Both the position numbers and the translations under genes were made by a program. Positions 1 through 5,716 of a stretch of 10,116 nucleotides of DNA are shown one piece after another. Below the pieces are notes generated by a model. That model had not been told where the DNA came from. It searched no databases and worked only from the letters and a program-made list of their open reading frames with translations. This stretch comes from CAZVEV01 sp964625865 (GTDB taxonomy: Bacteria; Planctomycetota; Phycisphaerae; SM23-33), in the NCBI GenBank assembly GCA_964625865.1, contig CAZVEV010000226.1:1-10116 (forward strand), written 5' to 3'. The stretch's first letter is position 1; each line of letters starts with the position of its first letter.

Positions 1-804
1 CAGGGCGCGATCCTGGCCGGCGAGGTCGAGGAGCAGATGGTCCTGCTGGACGTCACGCCGCTGAGCCTGGGCGTGGAGACCCTCGGCGGGGTCATGACGC
101 GGATGATCGAGCGCAACACGACGATCCCCACCGAGAAGAAGGAAGTCTACTCGACCGCCGCCGACAGCCAGACCGAGGTCACCATCCACGTGCTCCAGGG
201 CGAGCGCGAGTTCGCCCGCGACAACCGCACGCTGGGACGCTTCAACCTGACGGGGATCCCGCCGGCCCCGCGAGGCGTGCCCCAGATCGAAGTCGCCTTC
301 AACATCGACGCCAACGGCATCCTGAACGTCAAGGCCACCGACAAGGCGACCGGCAAGGAGCAGTCGATCGAAATCACCGGCTCGTCCGGGCTCAATTCCG
401 ACGAAGTCGAGAAGATGAAGGCCGACGCCGAAGCCCATGCCGAGGAAGACAAGAAGCGGCGCGAACTGGTGGACCTGAAGAACCAGGGCGACTCGATGGC
501 CTTTCAGATGGAGAAGATGCTCACCGACCAGGGCGAGAGCGTCTCGCCCGAGGACAGGGGCAACATCGAGTCGGCCATCACCGCCCTGCGGGAAGCGCTC
601 AAGGGCGACGACAAGGACGCGATCCAGCGGGCCATGCAGTCGCTGGAGGCCGCCTCGCACAAGGTCGCCGAGCAGATGTACCAGAACGCCGCTGCCGCCC
701 AGGCCCAGGCCCCCGACGGCCAGACCCCGCCCCCCGGCGACGCACCGGCCGGCGGGAAGGACGATGACGACGTGATCGACGCGGAGTTCGAAGTGAAAGA
801 ATGA
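1..804 (+). CDS. dnaK: DnaK (Hsp70) chaperone, C-terminal part; 5' end outside window
   Basis: This is the last 267 residues of the ATP-dependent cytosolic chaperone DnaK; the frame is open from base 1, so the nucleotide-binding domain lies outside the window. Seen: the end of the ATPase domain (QGAILAGEVEEQ), then the start of the substrate-binding beta domain with the Hsp70 signature DVTPLSLGVETLGG at about fragment residues 16-29. Next come VTIHVLQGER, GIPPAPRGVPQIEV and DANGILNVKATDKATGK, all classic DnaK blocks. From about residue 125 the sequence becomes the charged helical lid, followed by an Ala/Gln/Pro linker and the acidic bacterial DnaK tail DDDDVIDAEFEVKE. Known of the family: it refolds proteins with DnaJ and GrpE; neither partner is in this window. 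No truncation at the C-terminus. A hairpin terminator follows at 881-917. Identification is essentially certain. Confidence 0.98.
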   Translation, partial: QGAILAGEVEEQMVLLDVTPLSLGVETLGGVMTRMIERNTTIPTEKKEVYSTAADSQTEVTIHVLQGEREFARDNRTLGRFNLTGIPPAPRGVPQIEVAFNIDANGILNVKATDKATGKEQSIEITGSSGLNSDEVEKMKADAEAHAEEDKKRRELVDLKNQGDSMAFQMEKMLTDQGESVSPEDRGNIESAITALREALKGDDKDAIQRAMQSLEAASHKVAEQMYQNAAAAQAQAPDGQTPPPGDAPAGGKDDDDVIDAEFEVKE

Positions 805-821
805 TCTGATTGCGGAATTCG

Positions 822-867
822 GATTCGAGATTTCAGATCTGAGATCTGAGATCTGAGATTTGAGATC
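822..867. repeat. Heptamer tandem repeat, unit GATCTGA
   Basis: Six and a half consecutive 7-bp units follow the dnaK stop codon: gattcga, gatttca, gatctga three times, gatttga, then gatc. The outer units have diverged and the central three are identical. A single gatctga also occurs at 803-809, overlapping the dnaK stop. The tract is AT-richer than its surroundings and non-coding. Its length and position fit a short tandem repeat that spreads by slippage. I infer no function. Confidence 0.85.
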
Positions 868-880
868 GAACTGAAATGAC

Positions 881-917
881 AAGGCCCGTCCCGACCCGGG
901 GCGGGTCTTGTCTGTTG
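881..917 (+). terminator. Probable intrinsic terminator of dnaK
   Basis: A 12-bp stem forms between 881-892 (aaggcccgtccc) and 898-909 (ggggcgggtctt), with two G-U pairs and a 5-nt loop, gaccc. It is followed by tgtctgtt, which is U-rich but interrupted. It lies 76 nt after the dnaK stop. The stem is strong and the U tract is weak, so partial Rho dependence is possible. Confidence 0.7.
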
Positions 918-950
918 CGCGATGCCACGGTCCCCCCCGTGCCGTGTTCC

Positions 951-972
951 CGCGTGCAACGAGTTGTGCGCT
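951..972. repeat. Imperfect GCGTGCAA hairpin repeat
   Basis: gcgtgcaa, cgag, ttgtgcgc folds as an 8-bp stem with two G-U pairs and a 4-nt loop. It resembles the element at 3010-3034 (gcgtgcaa, acgag, ttgcacgc), so it is probably a diverged copy of the same short intergenic repeat. Confidence 0.5.
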
Positions 973-1003
973 CTGCCACTGCGGTCAACAGCGAACCGGA
1001 CCG

Positions 1004-1148
1004 CAGACAAACGCCCACAGGTTCCATCCTGTGGGGTTTCAGCGACCGGGAATCCGCTGTTCCGGCAGGTGCGTCTCCGGCACGATACGTCGGAAGCAGT
1101 GCTCGTCCGCGGGAACCCCACGGGGTGGGACCCGTGGGCGTTTGCCTG
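1004..1148. repeat. Inverted pair of 44-bp structured repeats
   Basis: Bases 1004-1047 and the reverse complement of 1105-1148 match at 35 of 44 positions; in the first 35 positions there are 5 differences, all transitions. Each copy holds an 8-bp hairpin: CCCACAGG/CCTGTGGG at 1014-1035 and, read on the minus strand, CCCACGGG/CCCGTGGG in the other copy. One stem pair changes from A-T to G-C between the copies, so pairing is preserved. A 57-bp spacer separates them. The open frames crossing here look like chance products of the high GC. The whole resembles a REP/BIME-type or MITE-type element; whether it is dispersed in the genome cannot be seen here. Confidence 0.7.
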
Positions 1149-1175
1149 TCTTGTCGCGACGATCATTGCACGTCA

Positions 1176-1195
1176 GTGAAGTGTTGGCACTTCAC
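1176..1195. promoter_or_regulatory. Perfect 20-bp palindrome, possible operator for argG
   Basis: GTGAAGTG, TTGG, CACTTCAC is a perfect 8-bp inverted repeat ending 3 bp before the -35 box of the argG promoter. Its half-site length, spacing and position suit a dimeric DNA-binding regulator. The regulator is unknown. A hairpin role is less likely because it lies upstream of the predicted transcript. Confidence 0.45.
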
Positions 1196-1198
1196 GCC

Positions 1199-1226
1199 TT
1201 GTCCGCGCCGTCCAAAAGCGTATAAT
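1199..1226 (+). promoter_or_regulatory. Sigma-70-type promoter for argG
   Basis: TTGTCC at 1199-1204, a 16-bp spacer and a consensus TATAAT at 1221-1226. Transcription would start near 1233, giving a leader of about 30 nt. The leader contains the ribosome-binding site AGGAG at 1250-1254, 7 nt before the argG ATG. Confidence 0.75.
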
Positions 1227-1261
1227 TCCACCCTTCGATTGACCGCGACAGGAGCATTCCC

Positions 1262-2476
1262 ATGGCGAAGAAGATCAAAAAGATCAAGAAGATCGTGTTG
1301 GCGTACTCCGGCGGGCTGGACACCTCGGTGATCCTGCCCTGGCTGAAGGAGAAATACGACTGCCAGGTCATCGCGTTTGCCGCCGACGTCGGGCAGGGCG
1401 CGGGCGAGCTGGACGGCATCGAGGAAAAGGCCCTCGCCAGCGGCGCCGAGCGCTGCATCGTGGCCGACCTGCGACAGGAATTCGCCGAGAAGTACTGCTT
1501 CCCCATGCTGCAGGCCGGGGCGATCTACGAGACGACGTACATGCTCGGCACGAGCGTCGCCCGCCCGCTGATCGCCAAGGCCCAGGTCGACTGCGCCCGG
1601 AAGTTCCGCGCCGACGCCGTCGCCCACGGGGCTACCGGCAAGGGCAATGACCAGGTACGCTTCGAACTGACGTTCATGGCGTTGGCGCCGAAGCTGGCGA
1701 TCATCGCGCCGTGGAAGGACTCCTCGTTCGAGCTGACCAGTCGTGAGGCGGCCGTCGAATACGCCAAGGCCCGCAAGATCCCCATTCCCGTCTCGAAGAA
1801 GAAGATCTACTCGCGCGACCGCAACCTGTGGCACATCAGCCACGAGGGCGCGGACCTCGAGGACCCGGCCAACGAGCCCAAGGACGCCCTGTGGATGATG
1901 TCGGTTCCGCTGTCCAAGGCGCCCGCGAAGCCGGCGTACGTGCAGATCGACTTCAAAGCCGGCGTGCCGGTGGCGCTGGACGGCGTGCGACTGGCCGGTC
2001 ATGACCTCATCGAGAAGCTCAACGCCATCGGCGGGAAGCATGCGGTGGGACAGACCGACCTGGTCGAGAACCGCCTGGTGGGCATCAAGAGCCGTGGCGC
2101 CTACGAGACCCCCGGCGGCACGATTCTCTACGAGGCCCACCGCGCCCTGGAGAGCATCACGCTGGATCGCGACACGCTGCACTACAAGCAGCAGATCGCC
2201 CTGAAGTACGCCGAGATGGTCTACAACGGCAAGTGGTTCTGCCCCCTGCGCGAGGCCCTCGACGCGTTCGTCGCCCGCACGCAGAAGAATGTCACCGGCA
2301 CGGTCCGGGTCAAGTGCTTCAAGGGCCGCGCCACCGCCTCGTCGGTCACCAGCCCCAAGAGCCTCTACTCCACCGACCTGGCCAGCTTCACCATGGGCGC
2401 CGAATACACCCCCTCCGACGCCACCGGCTTCATCAAACTCTTCGGCCTCCAAATGCGAGGCCGCGGCAAGCGATAA
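1262..2476 (+). CDS. argG: Argininosuccinate synthase
   Basis: Cytosolic enzyme that joins citrulline and aspartate using ATP (released as AMP and PPi) to give argininosuccinate, the penultimate step of arginine synthesis. The 404-residue product has the usual family length. Seen: the N-type ATP pyrophosphatase P-loop AYSGGLDTS (residues 14-22), the second signature GATGKGNDQVRFE (about 123-135), the substrate-site stretch YETTYMLGTSVARPLIAK, and PWKDSSFELTSREAAVEYA. The C-terminal tetramerisation region runs to the end without damage. The start is the ATG at 1262, 7 nt after AGGAG; the first ten residues are unusually lysine-rich. It has its own promoter and stands alone, with no other arginine gene in the window. 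Its 3' end lies 18 nt from that of convergent hicA. Confidence 0.98.
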   Translation: MAKKIKKIKKIVLAYSGGLDTSVILPWLKEKYDCQVIAFAADVGQGAGELDGIEEKALASGAERCIVADLRQEFAEKYCFPMLQAGAIYETTYMLGTSVARPLIAKAQVDCARKFRADAVAHGATGKGNDQVRFELTFMALAPKLAIIAPWKDSSFELTSREAAVEYAKARKIPIPVSKKKIYSRDRNLWHISHEGADLEDPANEPKDALWMMSVPLSKAPAKPAYVQIDFKAGVPVALDGVRLAGHDLIEKLNAIGGKHAVGQTDLVENRLVGIKSRGAYETPGGTILYEAHRALESITLDRDTLHYKQQIALKYAEMVYNGKWFCPLREALDAFVARTQKNVTGTVRVKCFKGRATASSVTSPKSLYSTDLASFTMGAEYTPSDATGFIKLFGLQMRGRGKR

Positions 2477-2494
2477 GCGACGGGCGACGACTAC

Positions 2495-2668
2495 CTACGC
2501 CAGTTCCTTCAAGATATGCTTGGCGAGATGTTCGTCTATTTCGCGGTGTCTGGGGATGGGCTGCTTCTTGCCCGTTGACGGGTTGCGGTAGAGATCATGG
2601 TTGCTTCCATGTCTGACAAAGACGCACCCGCCGGCGGAGAGTTTCTTGATCAGGTCTTTCCGCTTCAT
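2495..2668 (-). CDS. hicA: HicA-family toxin (mRNA interferase)
   Basis: A 57-codon gene of the HicA/YcfA family, small RNA-binding proteins with a dsRBD-like fold that cut mRNA and are held inactive by HicB. Seen: the N-terminus MKRKDLIKKL, then the catalytic-histidine block HGSNHDLYRNP (H24), and the C-terminal IPRHREIDEHLAKHILKEL, all in the order usual for this family. The length is normal to slightly short. The ATG at 2668 matches homologous starts; GGGG lies a few bases upstream, but the start also overlaps the TGA of a 14-codon mini-ORF, which suggests coupled translation. It is downstream of hicB and tail-to-tail with argG. AT content is higher than in flanking genes. The toxin looks intact; toxicity is family knowledge and not visible here. 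Confidence 0.88.
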   Translation of the reverse strand: MKRKDLIKKLSAGGCVFVRHGSNHDLYRNPSTGKKQPIPRHREIDEHLAKHILKELA

Positions 2669-2709
2669 CCGGCCACCCCGAGCCCCTTGATCAGCACACC
2701 CCGTTTCAT
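2665..2709 (-). other. 14-codon mini-ORF bridging hicB and hicA
   Basis: The ATG at 2709 overlaps the hicB stop as ATGA (2709-2706), encodes MKRGVLIKGLGVAG, and its TGA (2667-2665) overlaps the hicA start as ATGA (2668-2665). Its first 30 nt match the first 30 nt of hicA at 21 positions (MKRGVLIKGL against MKRKDLIKKL). It is either a partial duplication of the hicA start or a coupling peptide. Whether it is translated is unknown. Confidence 0.5.
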
Positions 2710-2903
2710 ACGGTCAGGCCGAGTTCTTTGATCTGGTGGTCGGCGGGAACATCCTCTAGTGCCATCATGGCGTAGGCTTCTCGCATGTTCGCTTCCAGCT
2801 CTTCGAGCGTTTCGCCCTGGGTCATGATCTCGGGGTGTTCGAGGAGTTTGCCCACCCAGAACTTCTCCCCCTTCCAGTAAATCATGTTCAGTTTCGTCTG
2901 CAT
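2706..2903 (-). CDS. hicB: HicB-family antitoxin, short form
   Basis: A 65-residue HicB-like protein, expected to bind and neutralise HicA. Seen: an N-terminal strand pattern (LNMIYWKGEKFWVGKLLEHPEIMTQG) followed by the helix TLEELEANMREAYAMMALED, which is the HicB partial RNase H fold. The protein ends just after this domain, so the C-terminal HTH or ribbon-helix-helix DNA-binding domain of longer HicB proteins is missing; autorepression would need another mechanism. The start ATG at 2903 has GAGGTG about 4 nt upstream. It is transcribed first, ahead of hicA, from the promoter at 2929-2957. Order hicB-hicA is the reverse of the textbook locus but occurs widely. Identification rests on fold pattern, length and the adjacent HicA. 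Confidence 0.85.
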   Translation of the reverse strand: MQTKLNMIYWKGEKFWVGKLLEHPEIMTQGETLEELEANMREAYAMMALEDVPADHQIKELGLTV

Positions 2904-2928
2904 GGGTCACCTCGTTCCAACCACGCCT

Positions 2929-2957
2929 ATAGTAGCAGGCCCCCGCGTCGTCTTCAA
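2929..2957 (-). promoter_or_regulatory. Promoter of hicBA
   Basis: Read on the minus strand: TTGAAG (2957-2952), a 17-bp spacer, then TACTAT (2934-2929), near consensus at both boxes. The start would be near 2922, giving a leader of about 20 nt before hicB. The pair therefore does not depend on read-through from the DUF6807 gene. Confidence 0.65.
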
Positions 2958-2963
2958 TGGGAC

Positions 2964-3034
2964 AGGGCGTGCAACTTGCTTGCACGCGGAAGGGATTGGG
3001 TATTCGTTTCGCGTGCAAACGAGTTGCACGCCCT
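2964..3034. repeat. Inverted pair of 25-bp hairpin repeats (GCGTGCAA family)
   Basis: Bases 2964-2988 and the reverse complement of 3010-3034 match at 23 of 25 positions, with a 21-bp spacer. Each arm is also a hairpin with a perfect 8-bp stem, GCGTGCAA/TTGCACGC, around a 5-nt loop (cttgc or acgag); both differences between arms fall in the loop. It lies just after the DUF6807 stop and upstream of the hicBA promoter, so it may act as a transcript end for the former, although no U tract follows. Confidence 0.8.
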
Positions 3035-3048
3035 ACGAGTTCGTCCTC

Positions 3049-4038
3049 TTACCTCTTCGCTTTCGCGCCGTTTGCCGCCGGGGCGTTACCAAAGGCCTTC
3101 CACTCGGCTTCGACCTGCTCGCGGGTCAGGATGCCCGGATGGACGAGGATCCGGTAGCGAAGCGTCAGGGTCTTGCCGGCGGGCAGTGTGTAGTCCTCGG
3201 CGCCGGTGAAGGCGGGGTTGAAGTAGGGCATGTGCTGGATGACGCACCAGGGGGGCGGCTGGCGGGGGTTGTCGCGGTGGACGAGGATGGCCACGCCCGC
3301 CTTGGCGCCGCTGTCGAGCGGGCCGCTGAAGTCGACCCACTTCGACCGCTTGCGCGAGCAGGCCTTGTGGCCTTCGCGGCCTTCGGAGTCGCGGAAGGTC
3401 CATTTCGAGGTCCGCTTGGCCATCCGCATCGCCATGCCTCCGTACCAGTTCTTGTTGAGCTTCACGTCGGCGTCGCCGGCGGTGAAGACGGCCGTCCAGT
3501 CGATGGTGTAGCGTCCGTCGGCGGACGGGGCGCTGACGGCGATCAGGCGCTTCTCGGTCAGGACCGGTCCCTGCTTGGGCACGTTGTATCGCACGTCCAG
3601 GGCGATGCGGGCCGACCCGTCCGGGCGGGTCGCAGCGTCGACCTTCGTCGGCTCGGTGTTCGGGTGGTTGTGTTCCCACACGTTGACGCCGTTGATGAAC
3701 TTCCACGACCACCACAGCGCCTTGTGCCACGTGTGGTCGTATCCCTTGTAGCCGGCCGGCTTCGGCCAGGGACGCGTCAACTCCGTGCCGTCGACGAGGC
3801 AGACCTTCATGTGCGGCTTGCCCGGGGCCTTCTCGTGGCGATGTTCCCAGACCACCTTCCCGCCGGCCAGCAGGGCGACCGTCGTGTCGGTCTTCCTCCA
3901 GGTGAAGCTCGTCTCGGCCTTGCGTTCCGCGCCGGCGGCTTCGGTTGCCCACGGCACGTTTGCGATCAGCCCCGCCGCCATCGCCGTCGCCAGGGCCATC
4001 CAGCCCCCGCAACCTGTTGAACCGGTCATCGTATGCAT
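3049..4038 (-). CDS. Secreted DUF6807 ("PmoA-like") family protein
   Basis: A 329-residue protein of the DUF6807 family, often misnamed methane oxygenase PmoA. Family function is unsettled; relatives occur in planctomycete and Bacteroidota carbohydrate-use loci and may have a sugar-binding beta-sandwich (inference). Seen: an N-terminal hydrophobic stretch at about residues 13-30 ending near an Ala-rich cleavage region (ATEAAGA), indicating export. The family's core block spans residues 101-126, DHTWHKALWWSWKFINGVNVWE being its recognisable centre, with H102 and H105. Near the C-terminus are IQHMPYFNPAF, LPAGKTLTLRYRILVHPG and a final lysine-rich tail. The start is set at the ATG at 4038, 9 nt after AGGAGA; an upstream TTG at 4182 would place the signal peptide internally. 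The n-region lacks basic residues, which is unusual. It appears to be a single-gene unit. Confidence 0.85.
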   Translation of the reverse strand: MHTMTGSTGCGGWMALATAMAAGLIANVPWATEAAGAERKAETSFTWRKTDTTVALLAGGKVVWEHRHEKAPGKPHMKVCLVDGTELTRPWPKPAGYKGYDHTWHKALWWSWKFINGVNVWEHNHPNTEPTKVDAATRPDGSARIALDVRYNVPKQGPVLTEKRLIAVSAPSADGRYTIDWTAVFTAGDADVKLNKNWYGGMAMRMAKRTSKWTFRDSEGREGHKACSRKRSKWVDFSGPLDSGAKAGVAILVHRDNPRQPPPWCVIQHMPYFNPAFTGAEDYTLPAGKTLTLRYRILVHPGILTREQVEAEWKAFGNAPAANGAKAKR

Positions 4039-4411
4039 TGCGGTGTTCTCCTGTGCTTTGCGACTATGTTCCCTTCCCCGGCGACCGATTGCAATACGGG
4101 AGGAGCCCGGGGAGCCACCGGTCGTTCCTCCTGTCGCGGCGGCCCGGAGGTGTATGGATCGCCCGGCCGGACCCTCTGGCAAGCGTCAGGACGCGGCCTG
4201 AGCGACGATCGGCGTCTCAGAGGGGTAGAGGTCGTCTTCTCGCCCGGCAGGCGGCTACGGGGCGGCTGAGGGCGGCCTGAGAGATTCCCTGTCGGGATTC
4301 CTCGCCGTGTGTCGATGCGAATCAGGCGGTTAGCCCGCGCGCATTTGGTGCGGGGGCGGGCCGATGTGCAGGCTGTGAACGTGGGTTCGGACCGGTTAGG
4401 ATGCGGTGGTG
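4039..4411. other. 373-bp intergenic gap between divergent genes
   Basis: This gap separates the start of the minus-strand DUF6807 gene from the plus-strand prepilin peptidase gene, so it should hold both promoters. I find no convincing -35/-10 pair for either. The best feature is a hairpin at 4333-4361: GCCCGC pairs with GCGGGC, with an inner GCA/TGC pairing, about 50 nt before the peptidase start. Open frames across the gap are short and match no family I know. Confidence 0.5.
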
Positions 4412-5716
4412 ATGGCAATGATATGGCTGGTATTCGTGGTGCTCGTCGGGGCGTGCGTCGGGAGCTTTGTCAACGTGGTGGTCTGGCGCCTGCCGCGCGG
4501 GCAGAGCATCGTGTTTCCGGGCAGCCACTGCCCCCAGTGCGGCAAGGCCATCCGCTGGTATGACAACGTTCCGATGCTCAGTTGGTGCGTTCTGGGGGGC
4601 AAGTGCCGCTTCTGCAAGAAGCCGATCTCCGTGCGCTATCTGATCGTCGAGGCCGGGACGGCCCTGCTGGTGGGGGGGCTCTATGCGTGGTATTTCCTGG
4701 GCGAGTTTCGCGCGGGGGCCGGGGCGTTCGAGCAGGCCTGGCCGATGTACCTGGCCCAGGCGGCGCTGCTGTGCGGCCTGCTGGCGTGCAGCCTGGTGGA
4801 CATCGAACTGTGGATCGTGCCCTTGGAGGTCTGCTGGTTCATCTCGGCGGTGGGGATCGTCTGTTCGGCGGCGGCGCCGCATTCGTTTGTGGCCTCGGCA
4901 AGCCCCGCGTCGGGGGCAATGGCCCTGGCGGCGGCGGTGGGGCTGGTGATCTCGGTCGTGCTGGTGAAGCGGGGCGTGTTGCAGCAGAGCTTTGTCGATG
5001 CAGACGAGAAGCAGACCCAGGCTGACGAGGAGGCCCAGCGCGTCGAGGCCGAGCGAGCGGCCAAGGCAGCCAAGCGGAAGGGCAAGGGCAAGAAGTCCAA
5101 GGGCAAGAAGAATCGCAAGGGGCGGTCGGAAGAGGACAAGCCGGCGCAGCAGAAGATCACGTCGGCGGCGTTCAGCAAGGCCCACGGGGTCAACCCGCGG
5201 GCCGAGATCCTGCGTGAGGTGCTGTTCCTGACCCCGGCGATCGTCGGTGCGATTGCGGCGTACATGCTGGTCTCGCCCGGCGGGGCGCTGTGCGGCGTGT
5301 GGCGCGATCTGACGCGTGAAACCGCGAGCGGCCGATTCGCGGCGCATTTCAACGGGCTGCTTTCGGCGCTGTTCGGCTACATGATCGGCGGGCTCTGGAT
5401 CTGGGGCATGCGGATTCTCGGCACGCTGGGGTTCGGCAAGGAGGCGATGGGCCTGGGCGACGTGCACATCATGGCTGCGGTGGGGGCCGTCGTCGGATGG
5501 GCCGTGCCTACGGTGGCGTTCTTCGTGGCCCCGTTCTTCGGGCTGATCTGGGCATTGTATCTCTGGCTCAGTCGCGGTCAGCGCGAGTTGCCCTACGGTC
5601 CGTGGCTGGCGGCCGGTACGTTGATGGTGATGCTCTTCTACGATACGATATCAAGCTGGCTGACGCCCCACGCCGAAGCCATCGCCTTTGTCTGGAATAG
5701 ATGGGTGGCCGGATGA
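4412..5716 (+). CDS. Prepilin peptidase (type IV leader peptidase) with long basic insertion
   Basis: Integral-membrane aspartate protease that cuts, and usually N-methylates, prepilins and type II secretion pseudopilins. Seen: the first helix with GSFVNVVVWRLPRG (17-30), the zinc-binding pairs CPQC (40-43) and CRFC (65-68) of the N-terminal domain, the first catalytic Asp at D130 (SLVDIELWIVP) and the second at D350 in GLGDVHIMAAVGA. The usual Lys after GDV is His here. At 434 residues it is much longer than the usual 250-290. The excess lies between about 195 and 268: an acidic helix, then a Lys/Arg/Gly run (about 217-241). The start is uncertain: ATG 4412 is chosen, with AGGA at 4398; GTG at 4406 or 4409 and ATG 4418 are in frame. 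It overlaps the next gene by 4 bp. No pilin gene is in the window. Confidence 0.93.
   Translation: MAMIWLVFVVLVGACVGSFVNVVVWRLPRGQSIVFPGSHCPQCGKAIRWYDNVPMLSWCVLGGKCRFCKKPISVRYLIVEAGTALLVGGLYAWYFLGEFRAGAGAFEQAWPMYLAQAALLCGLLACSLVDIELWIVPLEVCWFISAVGIVCSAAAPHSFVASASPASGAMALAAAVGLVISVVLVKRGVLQQSFVDADEKQTQADEEAQRVEAERAAKAAKRKGKGKKSKGKKNRKGRSEEDKPAQQKITSAAFSKAHGVNPRAEILREVLFLTPAIVGAIAAYMLVSPGGALCGVWRDLTRETASGRFAAHFNGLLSALFGYMIGGLWIWGMRILGTLGFGKEAMGLGDVHIMAAVGAVVGWAVPTVAFFVAPFFGLIWALYLWLSRGQRELPYGPWLAAGTLMVMLFYDTISSWLTPHAEAIAFVWNRWVAG

Noticed and set aside
822..867. CRISPR array
   Set aside because: Units are 7 bp and contiguous without spacers; this is a simple tandem repeat.
504..1331. Overlapping open frames of 64 to 220 codons on both strands across the dnaK-argG gap
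   Set aside because: They run through the repeat, terminator and promoter, show no known domain, and arise from high GC content in the inverted repeat pair.
1163..2452. Long minus-strand open frame (429 codons) opposite argG
   Set aside because: It mirrors argG almost exactly, is composed of G/A/V/D/L/R-rich anti-sense residues with no family signature, and argG is certain.
2884..4020. Plus-strand open frame (378 codons) opposite the DUF6807 gene
   Set aside because: Low-complexity composition typical of the antisense of a high-GC gene; the minus strand holds the recognisable motifs, signal peptide and ribosome site.
4062..4110. Minus-strand promoter TTGCAA to CATAGT for the DUF6807 gene
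   Set aside because: The spacer is about 20 bp, too long for a standard sigma-70 promoter.
4039..4182. Longer DUF6807 protein beginning at TTG 4182
   Set aside because: The extra 48 residues are unlike the family and would bury the signal peptide; ATG 4038 has a good ribosome site.
4375..4403. Promoter TGTGAA-17-TAGGAT just before the prepilin peptidase gene
   Set aside because: The -35 box matches consensus poorly, and the start would fall at or inside the first codons.
4322..5467. Minus-strand open frame opposite the prepilin peptidase
   Set aside because: Antisense shadow rich in His/Arg/Gln/Pro; the plus strand carries zinc and catalytic motifs.
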